Shown: positions 8,849 to 17,898, numbered from the stretch's first letter. The stretch is DNA of 64,000 bases from Pseudobacter ginsenosidimutans (GCF_007970185.1 NZ_CP042431.1:1736001-1800000); one strand, 5' to 3'. Translations and numbers: made by a program. Notes: generated from the sequence alone by a model not told the origin.

Positions 8849-9241
8849 TCAGATGGCGAGTGCAGGAACCTGGCTGGGGCGGCGCTCATATCTTTTCCAG
8901 ATATAGTAAGTAAAGAACATCACAGCCAGCATGATCAGTGGGAACACGGAGTAGGCGATCGGCGCTCCTACAATGGCCCAGCTTGCGGCGGCTGAAATAA
9001 AGTTGATAGTGAAACCGGCATATGCCCATTCTTTGATGGTTTTGTACCTGGTCTGCAGGATAGCGATAGCCCCGAGTATTTTGCCGGCGCCCACGAGGTA
9101 CATGATGTAATTGGGATAGCCCAGTTGTTGCATGGCTGCTTTGCCATCTTCGGTCATGGCAAATCCGGCAAATCCGTCCATCAGCATCAGGGCTGCGAAG
9201 ATGATCGTTACGATCCAGTATAAAGTTTTTGAAGGTTTCAT
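8849..9241 (-). CDS. DoxX-like small integral membrane protein
   Basis: A 130-residue protein with four hydrophobic segments, typical of the DoxX/DUF4267-like family ('YWIVTIIFAALMLMDGFAG', 'YLVGAGKILGAIAI', 'KEWAYAGFTINFISAA'). The ATG at 9241 ('MKPSKTLYW') fits the family length better than an upstream in-frame start at 9283. DoxX-like proteins are inner-membrane proteins linked in some bacteria to redox or thiosulfate metabolism, but most have no defined role. A strong terminator follows. The gene lies divergent from a GlxA-type regulator whose start is 130 bases away, so the regulator may control it. Confidence 0.85.
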   Translation of the reverse strand: MKPSKTLYWIVTIIFAALMLMDGFAGFAMTEDGKAAMQQLGYPNYIMYLVGAGKILGAIAILQTRYKTIKEWAYAGFTINFISAAASWAIVGAPIAYSVFPLIMLAVMFFTYYIWKRYERRPSQVPALAI

Positions 9242-9371
9242 GTGGTTGAATATTGTGGGTGAAGAAATATTTGTTGACAACAAAATTGAAAAGGATTAAT
9301 CAATTTTCACGGGTGTGTTCACGTCAATTTCCGGGGTTGATTGCGACGCTGTGCCATCCTACTTTTATTAC

Positions 9372-10355
9372 ATGAAAAACATCACGTTAGTTATCCCGAA
9401 AGGCGAAATCAGCCTGGGAAACATCGAAGCTGTAACGCAGATCTTCACCGCAGTGAATGATCTGTTACATGAAGGCGGAAATGCTCCTGCCTTTGAAGTA
9501 CAACTGGCATCCTGTGAAAGGGTGAACCAGATCGATAAACATATTGCCGTTACTGTTAACAGGCAGCTGGCCGATGTTGGCGCTACCGACCTGATCATTA
9601 TCCCATCTGTGCAGGGCCATATGGAATTGCTGCTGGAGCGGAACCTGGAGTTGATCGAATGGTTGAAGGAGCAGCGCGCCAGAGGGGCGGAGATCGCCGT
9701 GTTATCCTTGTCTGCCGCACTGCTGGCAGAGACAGGCCTGCTCAATGGTAAGGGCTGCACTTCGCACTGGATGATCGGCGAAGAATTGAAGAAGCGCTTC
9801 CCCGAGATCAAACTGCAGCTGTTCAAAGTATTCACCGATGAAGATGGACTGTACACCAGCGCCGGTGGGTTCAGCTTCCTCAATCTGCTGCTGCACCTGG
9901 TGGAAAAAGAAACCGACAGGGAAATGGCATTGCTGATCTCCAAGATCTTTGAGATCGATATTGACCGCAACAGCCAAAGCCCATTCATCATTTTCAGGGG
10001 ACTGAAACACCATGGCGATGATCCCGTTATCCGCGCACAGGAATACATCGAAGCCAATTACAAAGAAAAGTTGACTGTAGATGAACTGGCCCGCAAATTC
10101 CTGCTTGGCAGAAGAAGCCTTGAACGCCGTTTCAAGAAAGCTACCGAGAACACCGTGATCGAATACATCCAGCGTGTGAAAATGGAAGAAGCGCGCAAAA
10201 GCCTTGAAAGCTCACAGGGTAGTGTACACGAAATCATGGCTGAAGTAGGATATTCCGATCCGAAAGCCTTCCGGGAAGTTTTCAGGAAAATGGTGGGCCT
10301 CAGCCCGGTTGAATACAGGAGCATGATTGGCAGGCAGGCTCCCAGCGAATCTTAG
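9372..10355 (+). CDS. GlxA-type transcriptional regulator (DJ-1/PfpI domain plus AraC HTH)
   Basis: A 327-residue protein from the ATG at 9372 ('MKNITLVIPKGEISLGN'); a GTG upstream at 9315 would add 19 residues that do not look like the family. The N-terminal ~190 residues have the DJ-1/PfpI-like amidotransferase fold ('IAVLSLSAALLAETGLLNG', 'CTSHWMIGEELKKRFP'). The position of the usual nucleophile Cys appears as Ser, so the domain is probably a ligand sensor and not an enzyme. The C-terminus is a double AraC-type HTH ('LTVDELARKFLLGRRSLERR', 'VHEIMAEVGYSDPKAFREVF'). It probably regulates the divergent DoxX gene or unlinked targets in response to an unknown small molecule. Confidence 0.9.
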   Translation: MKNITLVIPKGEISLGNIEAVTQIFTAVNDLLHEGGNAPAFEVQLASCERVNQIDKHIAVTVNRQLADVGATDLIIIPSVQGHMELLLERNLELIEWLKEQRARGAEIAVLSLSAALLAETGLLNGKGCTSHWMIGEELKKRFPEIKLQLFKVFTDEDGLYTSAGGFSFLNLLLHLVEKETDREMALLISKIFEIDIDRNSQSPFIIFRGLKHHGDDPVIRAQEYIEANYKEKLTVDELARKFLLGRRSLERRFKKATENTVIEYIQRVKMEEARKSLESSQGSVHEIMAEVGYSDPKAFREVFRKMVGLSPVEYRSMIGRQAPSES

Positions 10356-10453
10356 AACAAACGGACTGCGGTTACTACGGGGAATGCGGGGAAAATCATG
10401 GAAAAATGTAAATTTGGAAAAGGCGCTATTTCCAATGCATTAACCCCCTTGCA

Positions 10454-11776
10454 ATGCCTGAGAATATTACAGACAGAACGGTGTTTTCCTTGCTGGAAGT
10501 TCAACGGAGTATCCAGAAAACGCTTACCGACAGGTATGGCAGTTCCTTCTGGGTAAAAGCCGAAATGAACAAGCTCAACTATTACAAGCAATCGGGGCAC
10601 TGCTATCCGGAGCTGGTAGAGAAACAGCAGGGCAAAGTGATTGCTCAACTGAAAAGTGTACTCTGGCGCGAAGATTTCGTGCTTATCAATAAACATTTCC
10701 TTTCTTTTCTCAACGAGCCATTGAAAGATGGCATCAAGATCCTTTTCCAGGCGAAGCTGATCTATGACCCTGTGCATGGTCTTAGCCTCCGCATCCTCGA
10801 TATCGATCCCAGCTATACCCTCGGCGACCTGGAAAAAGAAAAAATGGAATCCATCAGCAGGCTCGTCAACGAAGGCATCTTTGATCAGAACAAATTATTG
10901 CCCATCCCCCTGCTGCCACAGCGTATTGCTGTGATCTCCGTTGAAAGCAGCAAAGGCTATGTGGATTTCATAGAAGTGCTGGAAGGAAATCCCTGGCGAT
11001 ACAAATTCTTTCATTATCTCTTTCCTTCCCTCTTGCAGGGAGAGAAAGCAATCGATACCATCCGCCTGCAACTGGCCCGCATCCGGAAAGTGATCCATCA
11101 TTTCGATGTAGTGGCCATTGTACGGGGCGGTGGCGGAGACGTAGGGCTGAGTGTGTACAACAACTATGAACTGGCTAAGGCTATCGCGCTTTTCCCCATC
11201 CCGGTGATCACCGGTATCGGGCATGCCACCAACGATACGGTAGTGGAAATGGTGGCCCACGCCAATGCTATCACCCCTACTAAAATTGCGGAATACCTGA
11301 TCCAGCGGTTCCACAATTTCTCGGTACCCGTTATGCAGGCAACGGAAAAGATCACGGACCGCGCGAGACGATTGATACTGGAAGAAAGGAATAAACTGCG
11401 CTCGGAAGTGAAGCTGTTCCGGTCTGTAACGGCAACGGTCACCCTGGAACACCGCAGTCAGTTGATGAGCTCGGTTGCGCTGCTGAAGCAGCAGGCAAAA
11501 TATTTGCTGCGGGAACATCAGGATGAACTGACAAAGGTCCAGTTGACAGAAAAGACAGCTATATTCCTGAAAGAACAAAATTCAGGACTGGCCCAGCTTG
11601 AAAGGAATATCAATAATATGAGCCCTGAAAAAGTGCTCCAGCGCGGTTTTAGCATCACCCTGAAAGATGGGAAACTGATCAGGGACGCAGCCGAAGTAAA
11701 AGAAGGTGATACCTTAGAAACAGTACTTGCCAACGGAACCATCAGCAGTACTGCCTTATCCATAAAAAAACAATAA
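10454..11776 (+). CDS. xseA: Exodeoxyribonuclease VII large subunit
   Basis: A 440-residue catalytic subunit of exonuclease VII, which degrades single-stranded DNA from both ends into short oligonucleotides and takes part in repair. The N-terminal OB-fold ('VFSLLEVQRSIQKTL ... FWVKAEMNKLNYY') is followed by the conserved catalytic region 'VAIVRGGGGDVGLSVYNNYE' and 'FPIPVITGIGHATNDTV', then 'HANAITPTKIAEYL' and a long charged coiled-coil stretch. Length is normal. xseB follows after 5 bases in the same direction, so the two subunits are co-expressed. Confidence 0.96.
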   Translation: MPENITDRTVFSLLEVQRSIQKTLTDRYGSSFWVKAEMNKLNYYKQSGHCYPELVEKQQGKVIAQLKSVLWREDFVLINKHFLSFLNEPLKDGIKILFQAKLIYDPVHGLSLRILDIDPSYTLGDLEKEKMESISRLVNEGIFDQNKLLPIPLLPQRIAVISVESSKGYVDFIEVLEGNPWRYKFFHYLFPSLLQGEKAIDTIRLQLARIRKVIHHFDVVAIVRGGGGDVGLSVYNNYELAKAIALFPIPVITGIGHATNDTVVEMVAHANAITPTKIAEYLIQRFHNFSVPVMQATEKITDRARRLILEERNKLRSEVKLFRSVTATVTLEHRSQLMSSVALLKQQAKYLLREHQDELTKVQLTEKTAIFLKEQNSGLAQLERNINNMSPEKVLQRGFSITLKDGKLIRDAAEVKEGDTLETVLANGTISSTALSIKKQ

Positions 11777-11781
11777 GCTAT

Positions 11782-12009
11782 ATGGAATCTACATCATTGG
11801 ATTATACGCAGGCATTTGAAGAGTTGCAGCAGATTGTGAACGATATCGAACAGGGAGAGATCTCCGTTGATGAGCTTTCCACAAAAGTGAAGCGTGCCGC
11901 CGAGCTGATCCGCTTTTGCCGCAACAGGCTTACCACAACCGAAGAAGATGTGAACAAGATCATCAAGGAACTGGATGCGGCAGGAAGGGACCCGTTCCTG
12001 GAAGATTGA
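11782..12009 (+). CDS. xseB: Exodeoxyribonuclease VII small subunit
   Basis: A 75-residue helical protein with the XseB pattern 'YTQAFEELQQIVNDIEQGE' and 'ISVDELSTKVKRAAELI'. It assembles in several copies on the coiled coil of XseA. It begins 5 bases after xseA. Its TGA stop abuts the stop of the convergent response-regulator gene so exactly that the two stops form the palindrome TGATCA (12007-12012), with no spacer. Confidence 0.95.
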   Translation: MESTSLDYTQAFEELQQIVNDIEQGEISVDELSTKVKRAAELIRFCRNRLTTTEEDVNKIIKELDAAGRDPFLED

Positions 12010-12675
12010 TCAAATCTTTACCATACCAGCCCTGATGGCAAACAGCACCATTCCTATACGGGTATTCACTTTTAGCTTCTTGAATACAGATTCCCGGTAT
12101 CCATCTACGGTCCTTTCGCTTACCTGCAAATCCCGCGCGATCTCCATGTAACTTTTCTCGCTGCAGGCATGGCGGATAAATATGATTTCCCGTTCAGTGA
12201 GTTTGTCAGGAGATGAAGCCCCCTGATGGTTATTCAGAAGATGCCCTGCCGCCTGCAAGACCAGGTCTGTAACGGCATCGTTGTAATAGAATCCCTTCGA
12301 AAGAATTTCATTGAAAGCCAGTTGCAATTCCGCAGGGTCTGCATCTTTGAGGATATAACCCTTTGCACCGTGGCGGACCATTTTAATAATGGCGGTTTCA
12401 CTGTCCATTGTACTGAGGGCCAGGATGCAGATACCGGGATGGTTCACCCGGATCCAGTCGGCAGTAGCATAGCCATCCATTTCCGGCATGGAAATGTCCA
12501 GCAGCACAATGTCAGGAAGATGTGGCGCTTTCAGTTGTTTGATAAAGTCTTTTCCATTGGAAGCATCAAAAAGCACTTTGTAACCCGGAAACATATTGAT
12601 GAGCACCGCCAGTCCCTTCCGGAACATGGCATGATCATCCACGATGGTTATGTAGCGTGTTTCAGCCATGAGCAA
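12010..12675 (-). CDS. NarL/LuxR-type response regulator
   Basis: A 221-residue two-component response regulator. The receiver domain has 'ITIVDDHAMFRKGL' at the N-terminus (acidic pocket), the phospho-acceptor Asp in 'IVLLDISMPEMDG', and the conserved Lys in 'GYILKDADPAE'. The C-terminal LuxR-type HTH is 'LTEREIIFIRHACSEKSYME' followed by 'IARDLQVSERTVDGYR'. The start is at 12675 or two codons later at 12669; both lie inside the end of the upstream histidine-kinase gene (stop at 12662), so the two are translationally coupled. It is the last gene of a four-gene minus-strand operon and the partner of that kinase. Targets are unknown. Confidence 0.94.
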   Translation of the reverse strand: MLMAETRYITIVDDHAMFRKGLAVLINMFPGYKVLFDASNGKDFIKQLKAPHLPDIVLLDISMPEMDGYATADWIRVNHPGICILALSTMDSETAIIKMVRHGAKGYILKDADPAELQLAFNEILSKGFYYNDAVTDLVLQAAGHLLNNHQGASSPDKLTEREIIFIRHACSEKSYMEIARDLQVSERTVDGYRESVFKKLKVNTRIGMVLFAIRAGMVKI

Positions 12676-13468
12676 TTCTTATGCATAAACAGGTGCCTTC
12701 ACCGGCTGCGCTGCAGATCTGGGCATTGCCTCCGATCAGCGCAACACGATTGAGGATATTTTTCAGCCCCAGGCCGGAATGTCCTTTGAGTGCGGCTTCC
12801 GTATCAAAGCCAACGCCATTGTCCACGATCATGATATTCGTATGTTCTTTGGCGTGATGGATTCTGACCAGCAGACTGCTGGCTCCGGCATGCTTCAGGA
12901 TATTCTGCAAGCCCTCCTGCACTACACGGAACGTGATCAGCTTTTGCTGGTCTTTCAGGTAACAATCCTCCTCCCCTTCCAGACGCAGCTCAGCAGCAAT
13001 GGCGCCGCTTTTATTGATACGGTTGATCTCCTCCCTGATATTTTCAAGCCAGTTGAAATGCTGGGCCTGATCATGGTTCAGGCTTTTGGCAATCTCCCGC
13101 AATTCGGTCATGGCTTTTCCCACATTCTCTCTGACGGAATTCACCAGTTCGCCTTTTCCATTCAGCTGTTGTTGCAGGATATTGAGCTCCACTTTTGCCA
13201 GACTTAAGATCTGGCCCACATTATCGTGGATCTCCTGACTGATGAAATGAAAGGTCTGCTGCTGGATCTCCAGCCGTGATTCCAGCAATTGGTTTTCATA
13301 CAATTCCTGTATCCTCAATTTTTCCATTGCCATTTGTTTGCGGCGGCTGTTATGATGCATTACCATCACCAGGAAGAGGACAGCCAGGAAAAGTAATACG
13401 GCAACTACGGCAACGATCACTACAACGATCTGTTCAGTGGGGCTCGACATAAATAAAATCCATAACAA
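12662..13468 (-). CDS. Sensor histidine kinase (HisKA_3 / HPK7 type) with one membrane helix
   Basis: A 268-residue kinase with a single N-terminal transmembrane helix ('IVVVIVAVVAVLLFLAVLFL') and almost no extracytoplasmic part. It has a HisKA_3 dimerisation segment with the phospho-acceptor His in 'FISQEIHDNVGQILSLAKVE' and an HATPase domain with 'IVDNGVGFD' and 'GLGLKNILNRV'. It has no sensory domain of its own, so the signal probably comes from a partner. The membrane protein encoded just upstream overlaps it and is the obvious candidate. The start may be 13468 or the ATG at 13450 ('MSSPTEQ'). The downstream regulator gene overlaps its 3' end. Confidence 0.92.
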   Translation of the reverse strand: MLWILFMSSPTEQIVVVIVAVVAVLLFLAVLFLVMVMHHNSRRKQMAMEKLRIQELYENQLLESRLEIQQQTFHFISQEIHDNVGQILSLAKVELNILQQQLNGKGELVNSVRENVGKAMTELREIAKSLNHDQAQHFNWLENIREEINRINKSGAIAAELRLEGEEDCYLKDQQKLITFRVVQEGLQNILKHAGASSLLVRIHHAKEHTNIMIVDNGVGFDTEAALKGHSGLGLKNILNRVALIGGNAQICSAAGEGTCLCIRIAHG

Positions 13469-14085
13469 TAACTGGTGTATAAAATAATATTCGCGGTTGG
13501 GATAATAGCATAGTACAGGCTTTTATGCAGAAGCTGGATATCGTTCTCCCGGATATATGGCTGCAGGCCCAGCAATACCAGGGTAACCAGTGCAAAGAGC
13601 AGGTTTCCTGCATTGATCCAAAAGAACGGATGCCTGTACAATGAAATGGTGATGATATCGGTAACGGATAGCCTGAACAGGATCAGGCAGCTGAATACGA
13701 TGGTAAGGATCATCAAAAGAAGGAGCGACCAGGAATTGAATTCCTTCACTCCTTCTCCATAAAAATAGTTCACGAACATAAAGCTCATGCAGAGGATGGC
13801 AATCCACCGGAAGATCACAATAGCCATCCCTGAAAGGCCCAGCATCTGGCGGAACAGGTACAGCCAGAATGGGGTGGACAATATCAGGTAGATATTATAG
13901 ATGAAATAATTATTGTCCCAACCGAAGGCCTCGAAATTATTGCCAACGATCTCTACCAGGAAAATGAAAACCAGCAACGGCAGGAAAGCGCCGATGGACC
14001 AGGATTTCAGGCTCCGGTAAAACCAGATGGCAAAGGCAAGGCTGAGGAATTGGAAAAACTGGAACAGGTGGAAATGCATGATCAC
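13420..14085 (-). CDS. Multi-spanning membrane protein of unknown function, putative partner of the sensor kinase
   Basis: A 221-residue protein made almost entirely of hydrophobic segments, about six or seven membrane helices ('FFQFLSLAFAIWFYRSL', 'FLPLLVFIFLVEIVG', 'LLLLMILTIVFSCLILF', 'LLFALVTLVLLG'). I do not recognise a named family. Its 3' end overlaps the histidine-kinase gene by 31-49 bases depending on the kinase start, and the lipoprotein gene ends 3 bases before its own start. Tight coupling to a kinase that lacks a sensor domain suggests that it is the membrane sensing part of the system, similar in layout to 7TM-type receptors. This is inference from gene order and hydropathy only. 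Confidence 0.8.
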   Translation of the reverse strand: MIMHFHLFQFFQFLSLAFAIWFYRSLKSWSIGAFLPLLVFIFLVEIVGNNFEAFGWDNNYFIYNIYLILSTPFWLYLFRQMLGLSGMAIVIFRWIAILCMSFMFVNYFYGEGVKEFNSWSLLLLMILTIVFSCLILFRLSVTDIITISLYRHPFFWINAGNLLFALVTLVLLGLQPYIRENDIQLLHKSLYYAIIPTANIILYTSYCYGFYLCRAPLNRSL

Positions 14086-14088
14086 TGC

Positions 14089-14709
14089 TTAAGGTTGAAC
14101 GCCTCCAAGCTCCCACACTGTACGACCCTGTAATGCCGCAATCATGGAACCCGATCTGAATTTCCTGATCATCTGGTTGACCTGCAAGCCCTCGGATTTT
14201 TTCACGGGAACAATGAAGATACTGGTGCGGTTCAGTTTGTATTTCCAATCTGCGGGATCTTCCTGTACGGCTTTGAGGAAATCTTCATCCAGGTGACCTG
14301 GCATCATTAGAAAGCCGATGTCCGCAGGATCAGTTCCGGGAAAGGCTTTCATCATGCGGTTCATCCATTCCAGCATCTTTTCACCATCATAACTGACAGC
14401 GGTGGTGATGGGCTCTTGCGGCACTTTGATGGTAACCGTTCCATTTGGCTTAGCAACAAATCCATGCGCATTCATCATTTTTTCGTAACGGGTGAAACAG
14501 GGAACGGCTAATTCCAATTGAACTTCACGACCGGTAAATTGTGGCCCTGCTTTGGGAGAGACGGCTTCATGAGATGCAAGGGCACTTTTTAAACCGGGAA
14601 GATCCTGGGAGAAACTGTTGTCGGTTACTACCTGTTTTGTTTTACAGGAAATAAAAAGCAGGAAGGATAATGCTGCTGCAATGCAGCGCACGAGGTTTTG
14701 GTTAATCAT
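14089..14709 (-). CDS. Hypothetical lipoprotein
   Basis: A 206-residue protein starting at the ATG at 14709 with a clear lipoprotein signal: 'MINQNLVRC', a hydrophobic core and lipobox 'LLFISC' with the Cys at about residue 22. The frame stays open upstream to 14955, but those residues do not look like protein and would bury the signal peptide. The mature part has no motif that I recognise. It begins the minus-strand operon with the membrane protein, histidine kinase and response regulator, so it may act in signal perception at the envelope or be a target of the system. Function unknown. Confidence 0.8.
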   Translation of the reverse strand: MINQNLVRCIAAALSFLLFISCKTKQVVTDNSFSQDLPGLKSALASHEAVSPKAGPQFTGREVQLELAVPCFTRYEKMMNAHGFVAKPNGTVTIKVPQEPITTAVSYDGEKMLEWMNRMMKAFPGTDPADIGFLMMPGHLDEDFLKAVQEDPADWKYKLNRTSIFIVPVKKSEGLQVNQMIRKFRSGSMIAALQGRTVWELGGVQP

Positions 14710-15022
14710 GGCATTTAGATTTTCGTTTAAAAGGTACAAAATAATACGGGTTGAGGCCCATATCTTCCTGATATGCCAAAGTATAAATATTATTATTTCC
14801 CAAATGCGCACTTGCAGGGCTTTACCCGGAATCGGAGAATGAGTGGAAGGACAAAAAAGGAGGAAATCACGGTTGAATGCACCGGGAAAAATACCCGGAT
14901 GAGATTGGGGTGATTTTCCCGGTATGGTAGTTGCATTACTACCGGTGATGCTCATGTTTTTTACCGAACTTAGATAAAGGAAACACAGAAAGGAATAACT
15001 AACGTACCTCTAATGCACAAGT
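14710..15022. other. Divergent intergenic region with two inverted repeats
   Basis: 313 bases between the lipoprotein gene (minus) and the DUF1963 gene (plus). Two inverted repeats are visible. One has arms ACCGGGAAAAAT (14881-14892) and ATTTTCCCGGT (14913-14923), with one extra A in the first arm. The other has arms GGTAGT / ACTACC around a 6-base loop at 14926-14943. They could be operators or transcript hairpins. I see no clear Bacteroidota -7 element and no small gene. Confidence 0.4.
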
Positions 15023-15958
15023 ATGGGAATATTTGATTTTTTTTCTAAAAAGAAGAAAGCGCACCTCATCGATACTCCAATAATTCAAGCCACCCGGCAA
15101 ACGAATACTGAGAAAAAAATGCTACAGGTGGATGCCGAAATTTTACTCGAAAAAATTGAAGTGGTTCCCGGTCTCGTCCTGCCACGTGCTTTTGCCAATC
15201 ACTGGCCCGAACTCTCTCAATCAAAAACATCCTTTATCCAGATAAAAACCACACCTGCTGCAGCGCTTACACCCGGGCAAAGCAAGTTTGGATCTTATCC
15301 AAAGCTTCCTTTGAATTTCTCATATCCCAGGGATCAGCATGGCGAATACATGTTCCCGCTGGCCCAGATCAATTTCAGGGAATTACCTCCAATGCCAGGC
15401 TATCCGAGAACCGGCTTCCTCCAATTCTATATTTCTGCAGATGACACTTACGGATACCGTTTCGACAATCGTCCCAATGATTTCAGGATCCTTTTCTTTG
15501 AAGAGGCCGATGTTGAAAATTTCCAAGCCGATTTCAGTTTTCTGCAATCCACGATGGGATCGGAGTCTGTGCCGTTATCAGAGCCTCTTTCATTGCAATT
15601 CGAACTAAAAGAAGAATATTTCGGTCTGGGAAATGTTACCAATCAGATGAACCCCGGTATTTCCCTGGAGCAGATCGCAGCGCAATATGACGAGGAACTG
15701 GAAGAAGAACTGATGACCTGCGCCTATGATCATTTTACTCCCTCAGGTCATAAGCTGGGAGGTTATGCATATTTCACACAGACTGATCCGCGCGAATACC
15801 GCGAGGAAAAAGAAAAAGAATTTGTTTTGCTGCTTCAGATCGACTCCGATGATAAGATCATGTGGGGCGATGCGGGAGTGGCCAATTTCTTCATTCACCC
15901 CAACGATCTCGCCAAAAAGGATTTCAGCAAAGCCTTCTACACCTGGGACTGCAGTTAA
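15023..15958 (+). CDS. DUF1963 / YwqG-family protein
   Basis: A 311-residue soluble protein of the YwqG/DUF1963 family. Recognisable family stretches are 'GQSKFGSYPKLPLNFSYP', 'FPLAQINFRELPPMPGYPR', 'GFLQFYISADDTYGYRFD' and a late 'GHKLGGYAYFTQTDPRE'. A short basic N-terminus ('FFSKKKKAH') precedes the domain. The molecular role of the family is not established. Its TAA stop and the stop of the convergent kinase gene interlock in the tetranucleotide TTAA (15955-15958), so the genes have no spacer. A functional link to the kinase triad is not shown. Confidence 0.85.
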   Translation: MGIFDFFSKKKKAHLIDTPIIQATRQTNTEKKMLQVDAEILLEKIEVVPGLVLPRAFANHWPELSQSKTSFIQIKTTPAAALTPGQSKFGSYPKLPLNFSYPRDQHGEYMFPLAQINFRELPPMPGYPRTGFLQFYISADDTYGYRFDNRPNDFRILFFEEADVENFQADFSFLQSTMGSESVPLSEPLSLQFELKEEYFGLGNVTNQMNPGISLEQIAAQYDEELEEELMTCAYDHFTPSGHKLGGYAYFTQTDPREYREEKEKEFVLLLQIDSDDKIMWGDAGVANFFIHPNDLAKKDFSKAFYTWDCS

Positions 15959-17895
15959 ATCACCTTGATCAGTTGCTTGAAAGATTGTAGTTCGGCCTGA
16001 GCCTGTGCTACCTGCAGGCTGATGGCGCTGATCTGCGATTGCAGTTGTTTCCTTTTCGCCAGGATATGTTGCTTCAGCTGTTGCAGACCGTTATACTGGC
16101 TCCTGATCTCCTGTTCCAATTGTTTTTTGGATTGAGCGGCATCATCGATGATCCTGAGGAAAGCTTTATTGAGTTGCAGGTTGTCCGGGTAATACACAAA
16201 TCCACCGGCCATTTGTCTTTGCCAGGAAAGCAGCATCTGTTCATACTTTTGTCCGATTCCCTGCACCTTGATATTCCCCAGTTTCGTAAGATCCGATGCC
16301 GTTATTATGCCTGCATTGTACAAAGCCTGCTTTCGGTTGGCGCCGAAGCCGGGAATAGAATGGTCCTGTAATCTGAACTGTTGAAGAAAGTGATGTAGTT
16401 GCTGATTGTAGATCCTTTCTTCTTCCAGTCTTTTCTTTACCTGGATGGTCCTGGGCACTTCTCCATATTGTGCAATCAGTTGTATGATCCGCTTTCCATG
16501 CTGGTTGTATTGGTCCAGGTCCTGTGTACTCTGATAACTGTTCACTGCCCTGTTGAGCTGATTCGACAAGTTCTGGTGATTCTCATTATGCCTTTTCAGT
16601 TCAGCCTGGAGATACCATTTCCAGGGAAAGCCCATATAAAAAAACACTGAGAGGCCGAGTACCAAAAATCCGCTGGTAGTACTGATAATAAAAACAAAAG
16701 CGGCAGTCAATAGCAGCAGAGCGCTGATGGCTGTTTGCTGCAGTTCATACTTCTTCATGCGTCCGCCATGCTGTATTGTGGCCAATGGTTGTACTGGAAT
16801 GCTCAGGTCCGGTTCGGGAAAATAAACCGGGTCCACGGTAAACCCATGAATGAACCTGTCGAAGTCACTATGGATAGCGCTTTGAGCGGAATGCAGATCG
16901 TCTATGAAGTAAAGGATATTCCTTTTGGTCTTGAATTCGCACCAGGGGCATTGGGTGAGTTTGTTGGGAAAGATATGCAGCTTACTCCGGCTGCAATGGC
17001 TCATCTGTTGCAGCAATTGATTGGTGGCCAGGATCCATTGAGCAGGCATCGGCCGGGTGACTGATTCAAAAGCATCGTGAAAAAGATCGGTGATGCTATT
17101 GGGCAGGCTGTTGATATCGAAACTGTCTTTCGGAGGAGTGATCAGCTTATGGTTTTGACGAAGCGAGTAAGCAAACAATTGACGCTGGATGGCTGTTTCT
17201 TCACCGATATCTTCAGCGGTATGATTGATCCCTGCAAAAGGATGTCTTCCCAGGAACAATAACTGGAAGATGAGGATGGCCATGGAGAACGCATCGGTAT
17301 TGGCAGTGCGCACTACATTCTCAAAGGAAGGGAGCCGAAGCAATTCCGGGGGCGTGTATCGTGGCACACCTACTTCACAATAAAAATAATTGTTGCCATC
17401 GGATAGCTGGAAGGAATCGCAATCGATGAAGGCCACCATACCCTGTTTATTCACAAGCAGGTTTCCTTCGTTCACATCACCTACAACCATGCCAGCACTA
17501 TGCAGGGTGTGGAAAGCAGAAGAGATGTTGCGCGCAACATGTACCAAAAAATTATAGCCTTTGTCGGGGAAGATCCTTTTCCTGTCCATCGGGCTGAAGA
17601 GCATGTGCAGTGGCATGTATTTGTGAAGCTTCTTCATCACGAAGCCGCAGGGTTTTCCTTTTTTGTCGCGAACCAGGTCTGTGGGCCAGGCGGCATAAGC
17701 CTGCATTTGTTCCGAGAAGCGGTCCACCATCAGCTGCAGTTTATTGGCTTTGCTGCTGCTGAGTGGTTCCGAATACAGCTTCAAGACCTGGTCCGGATGG
17801 TCCGCCAGTTCATACACTTCACCTTCCCCTCCTTTGCCGAGAAGGTTGGACGTAATATATACGCCCTTACTGCCGCTGTACTGCTGGTTGATCAT
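15955..17895 (-). CDS. Membrane-anchored Ser/Thr protein kinase-like protein with helix-hairpin-helix (YegI/TerY-P type)
   Basis: A 646-residue protein with an N-terminal protein-kinase fold: glycine loop 'LGKGGEGEVYEL' (20-30), Lys39 in 'QVLKLY', catalytic-loop 'GDVNEGN' with Asp140 and Asn145, and 'FIDCDSF' (Asp158-Asp160) in place of DFG. A Cys/His cluster with 'CPWC' follows near residue 315, then a two-helix membrane hairpin near 405-435, a charged coiled-coil region and a helix-hairpin-helix segment ('SIPGFGANRKQALYNAGI', 'VQGIGQKYEQML'). This architecture matches the kinase of the TerY-P triad (E. coli YegI). PP2C phosphatase and VWA genes lie immediately upstream in the same operon (gaps of 3 and -4 bases), so the kinase and phosphatase probably act on a common target organised by the VWA protein. 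Confidence 0.9.
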   Translation of the reverse strand: MINQQYSGSKGVYITSNLLGKGGEGEVYELADHPDQVLKLYSEPLSSSKANKLQLMVDRFSEQMQAYAAWPTDLVRDKKGKPCGFVMKKLHKYMPLHMLFSPMDRKRIFPDKGYNFLVHVARNISSAFHTLHSAGMVVGDVNEGNLLVNKQGMVAFIDCDSFQLSDGNNYFYCEVGVPRYTPPELLRLPSFENVVRTANTDAFSMAILIFQLLFLGRHPFAGINHTAEDIGEETAIQRQLFAYSLRQNHKLITPPKDSFDINSLPNSITDLFHDAFESVTRPMPAQWILATNQLLQQMSHCSRSKLHIFPNKLTQCPWCEFKTKRNILYFIDDLHSAQSAIHSDFDRFIHGFTVDPVYFPEPDLSIPVQPLATIQHGGRMKKYELQQTAISALLLLTAAFVFIISTTSGFLVLGLSVFFYMGFPWKWYLQAELKRHNENHQNLSNQLNRAVNSYQSTQDLDQYNQHGKRIIQLIAQYGEVPRTIQVKKRLEEERIYNQQLHHFLQQFRLQDHSIPGFGANRKQALYNAGIITASDLTKLGNIKVQGIGQKYEQMLLSWQRQMAGGFVYYPDNLQLNKAFLRIIDDAAQSKKQLEQEIRSQYNGLQQLKQHILAKRKQLQSQISAISLQVAQAQAELQSFKQLIKVI

Positions 17896-17898
17896 GGA

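Noticed and set aside
10895-11578. Minus-strand open frame opposite xseA
   Set aside because: Shadow of a conserved housekeeping gene; composition unlike a real protein.
14710-14955. N-terminal extension of the lipoprotein gene up to 14955
   Set aside because: The extension would bury a clear lipoprotein signal peptide that begins at 14709.
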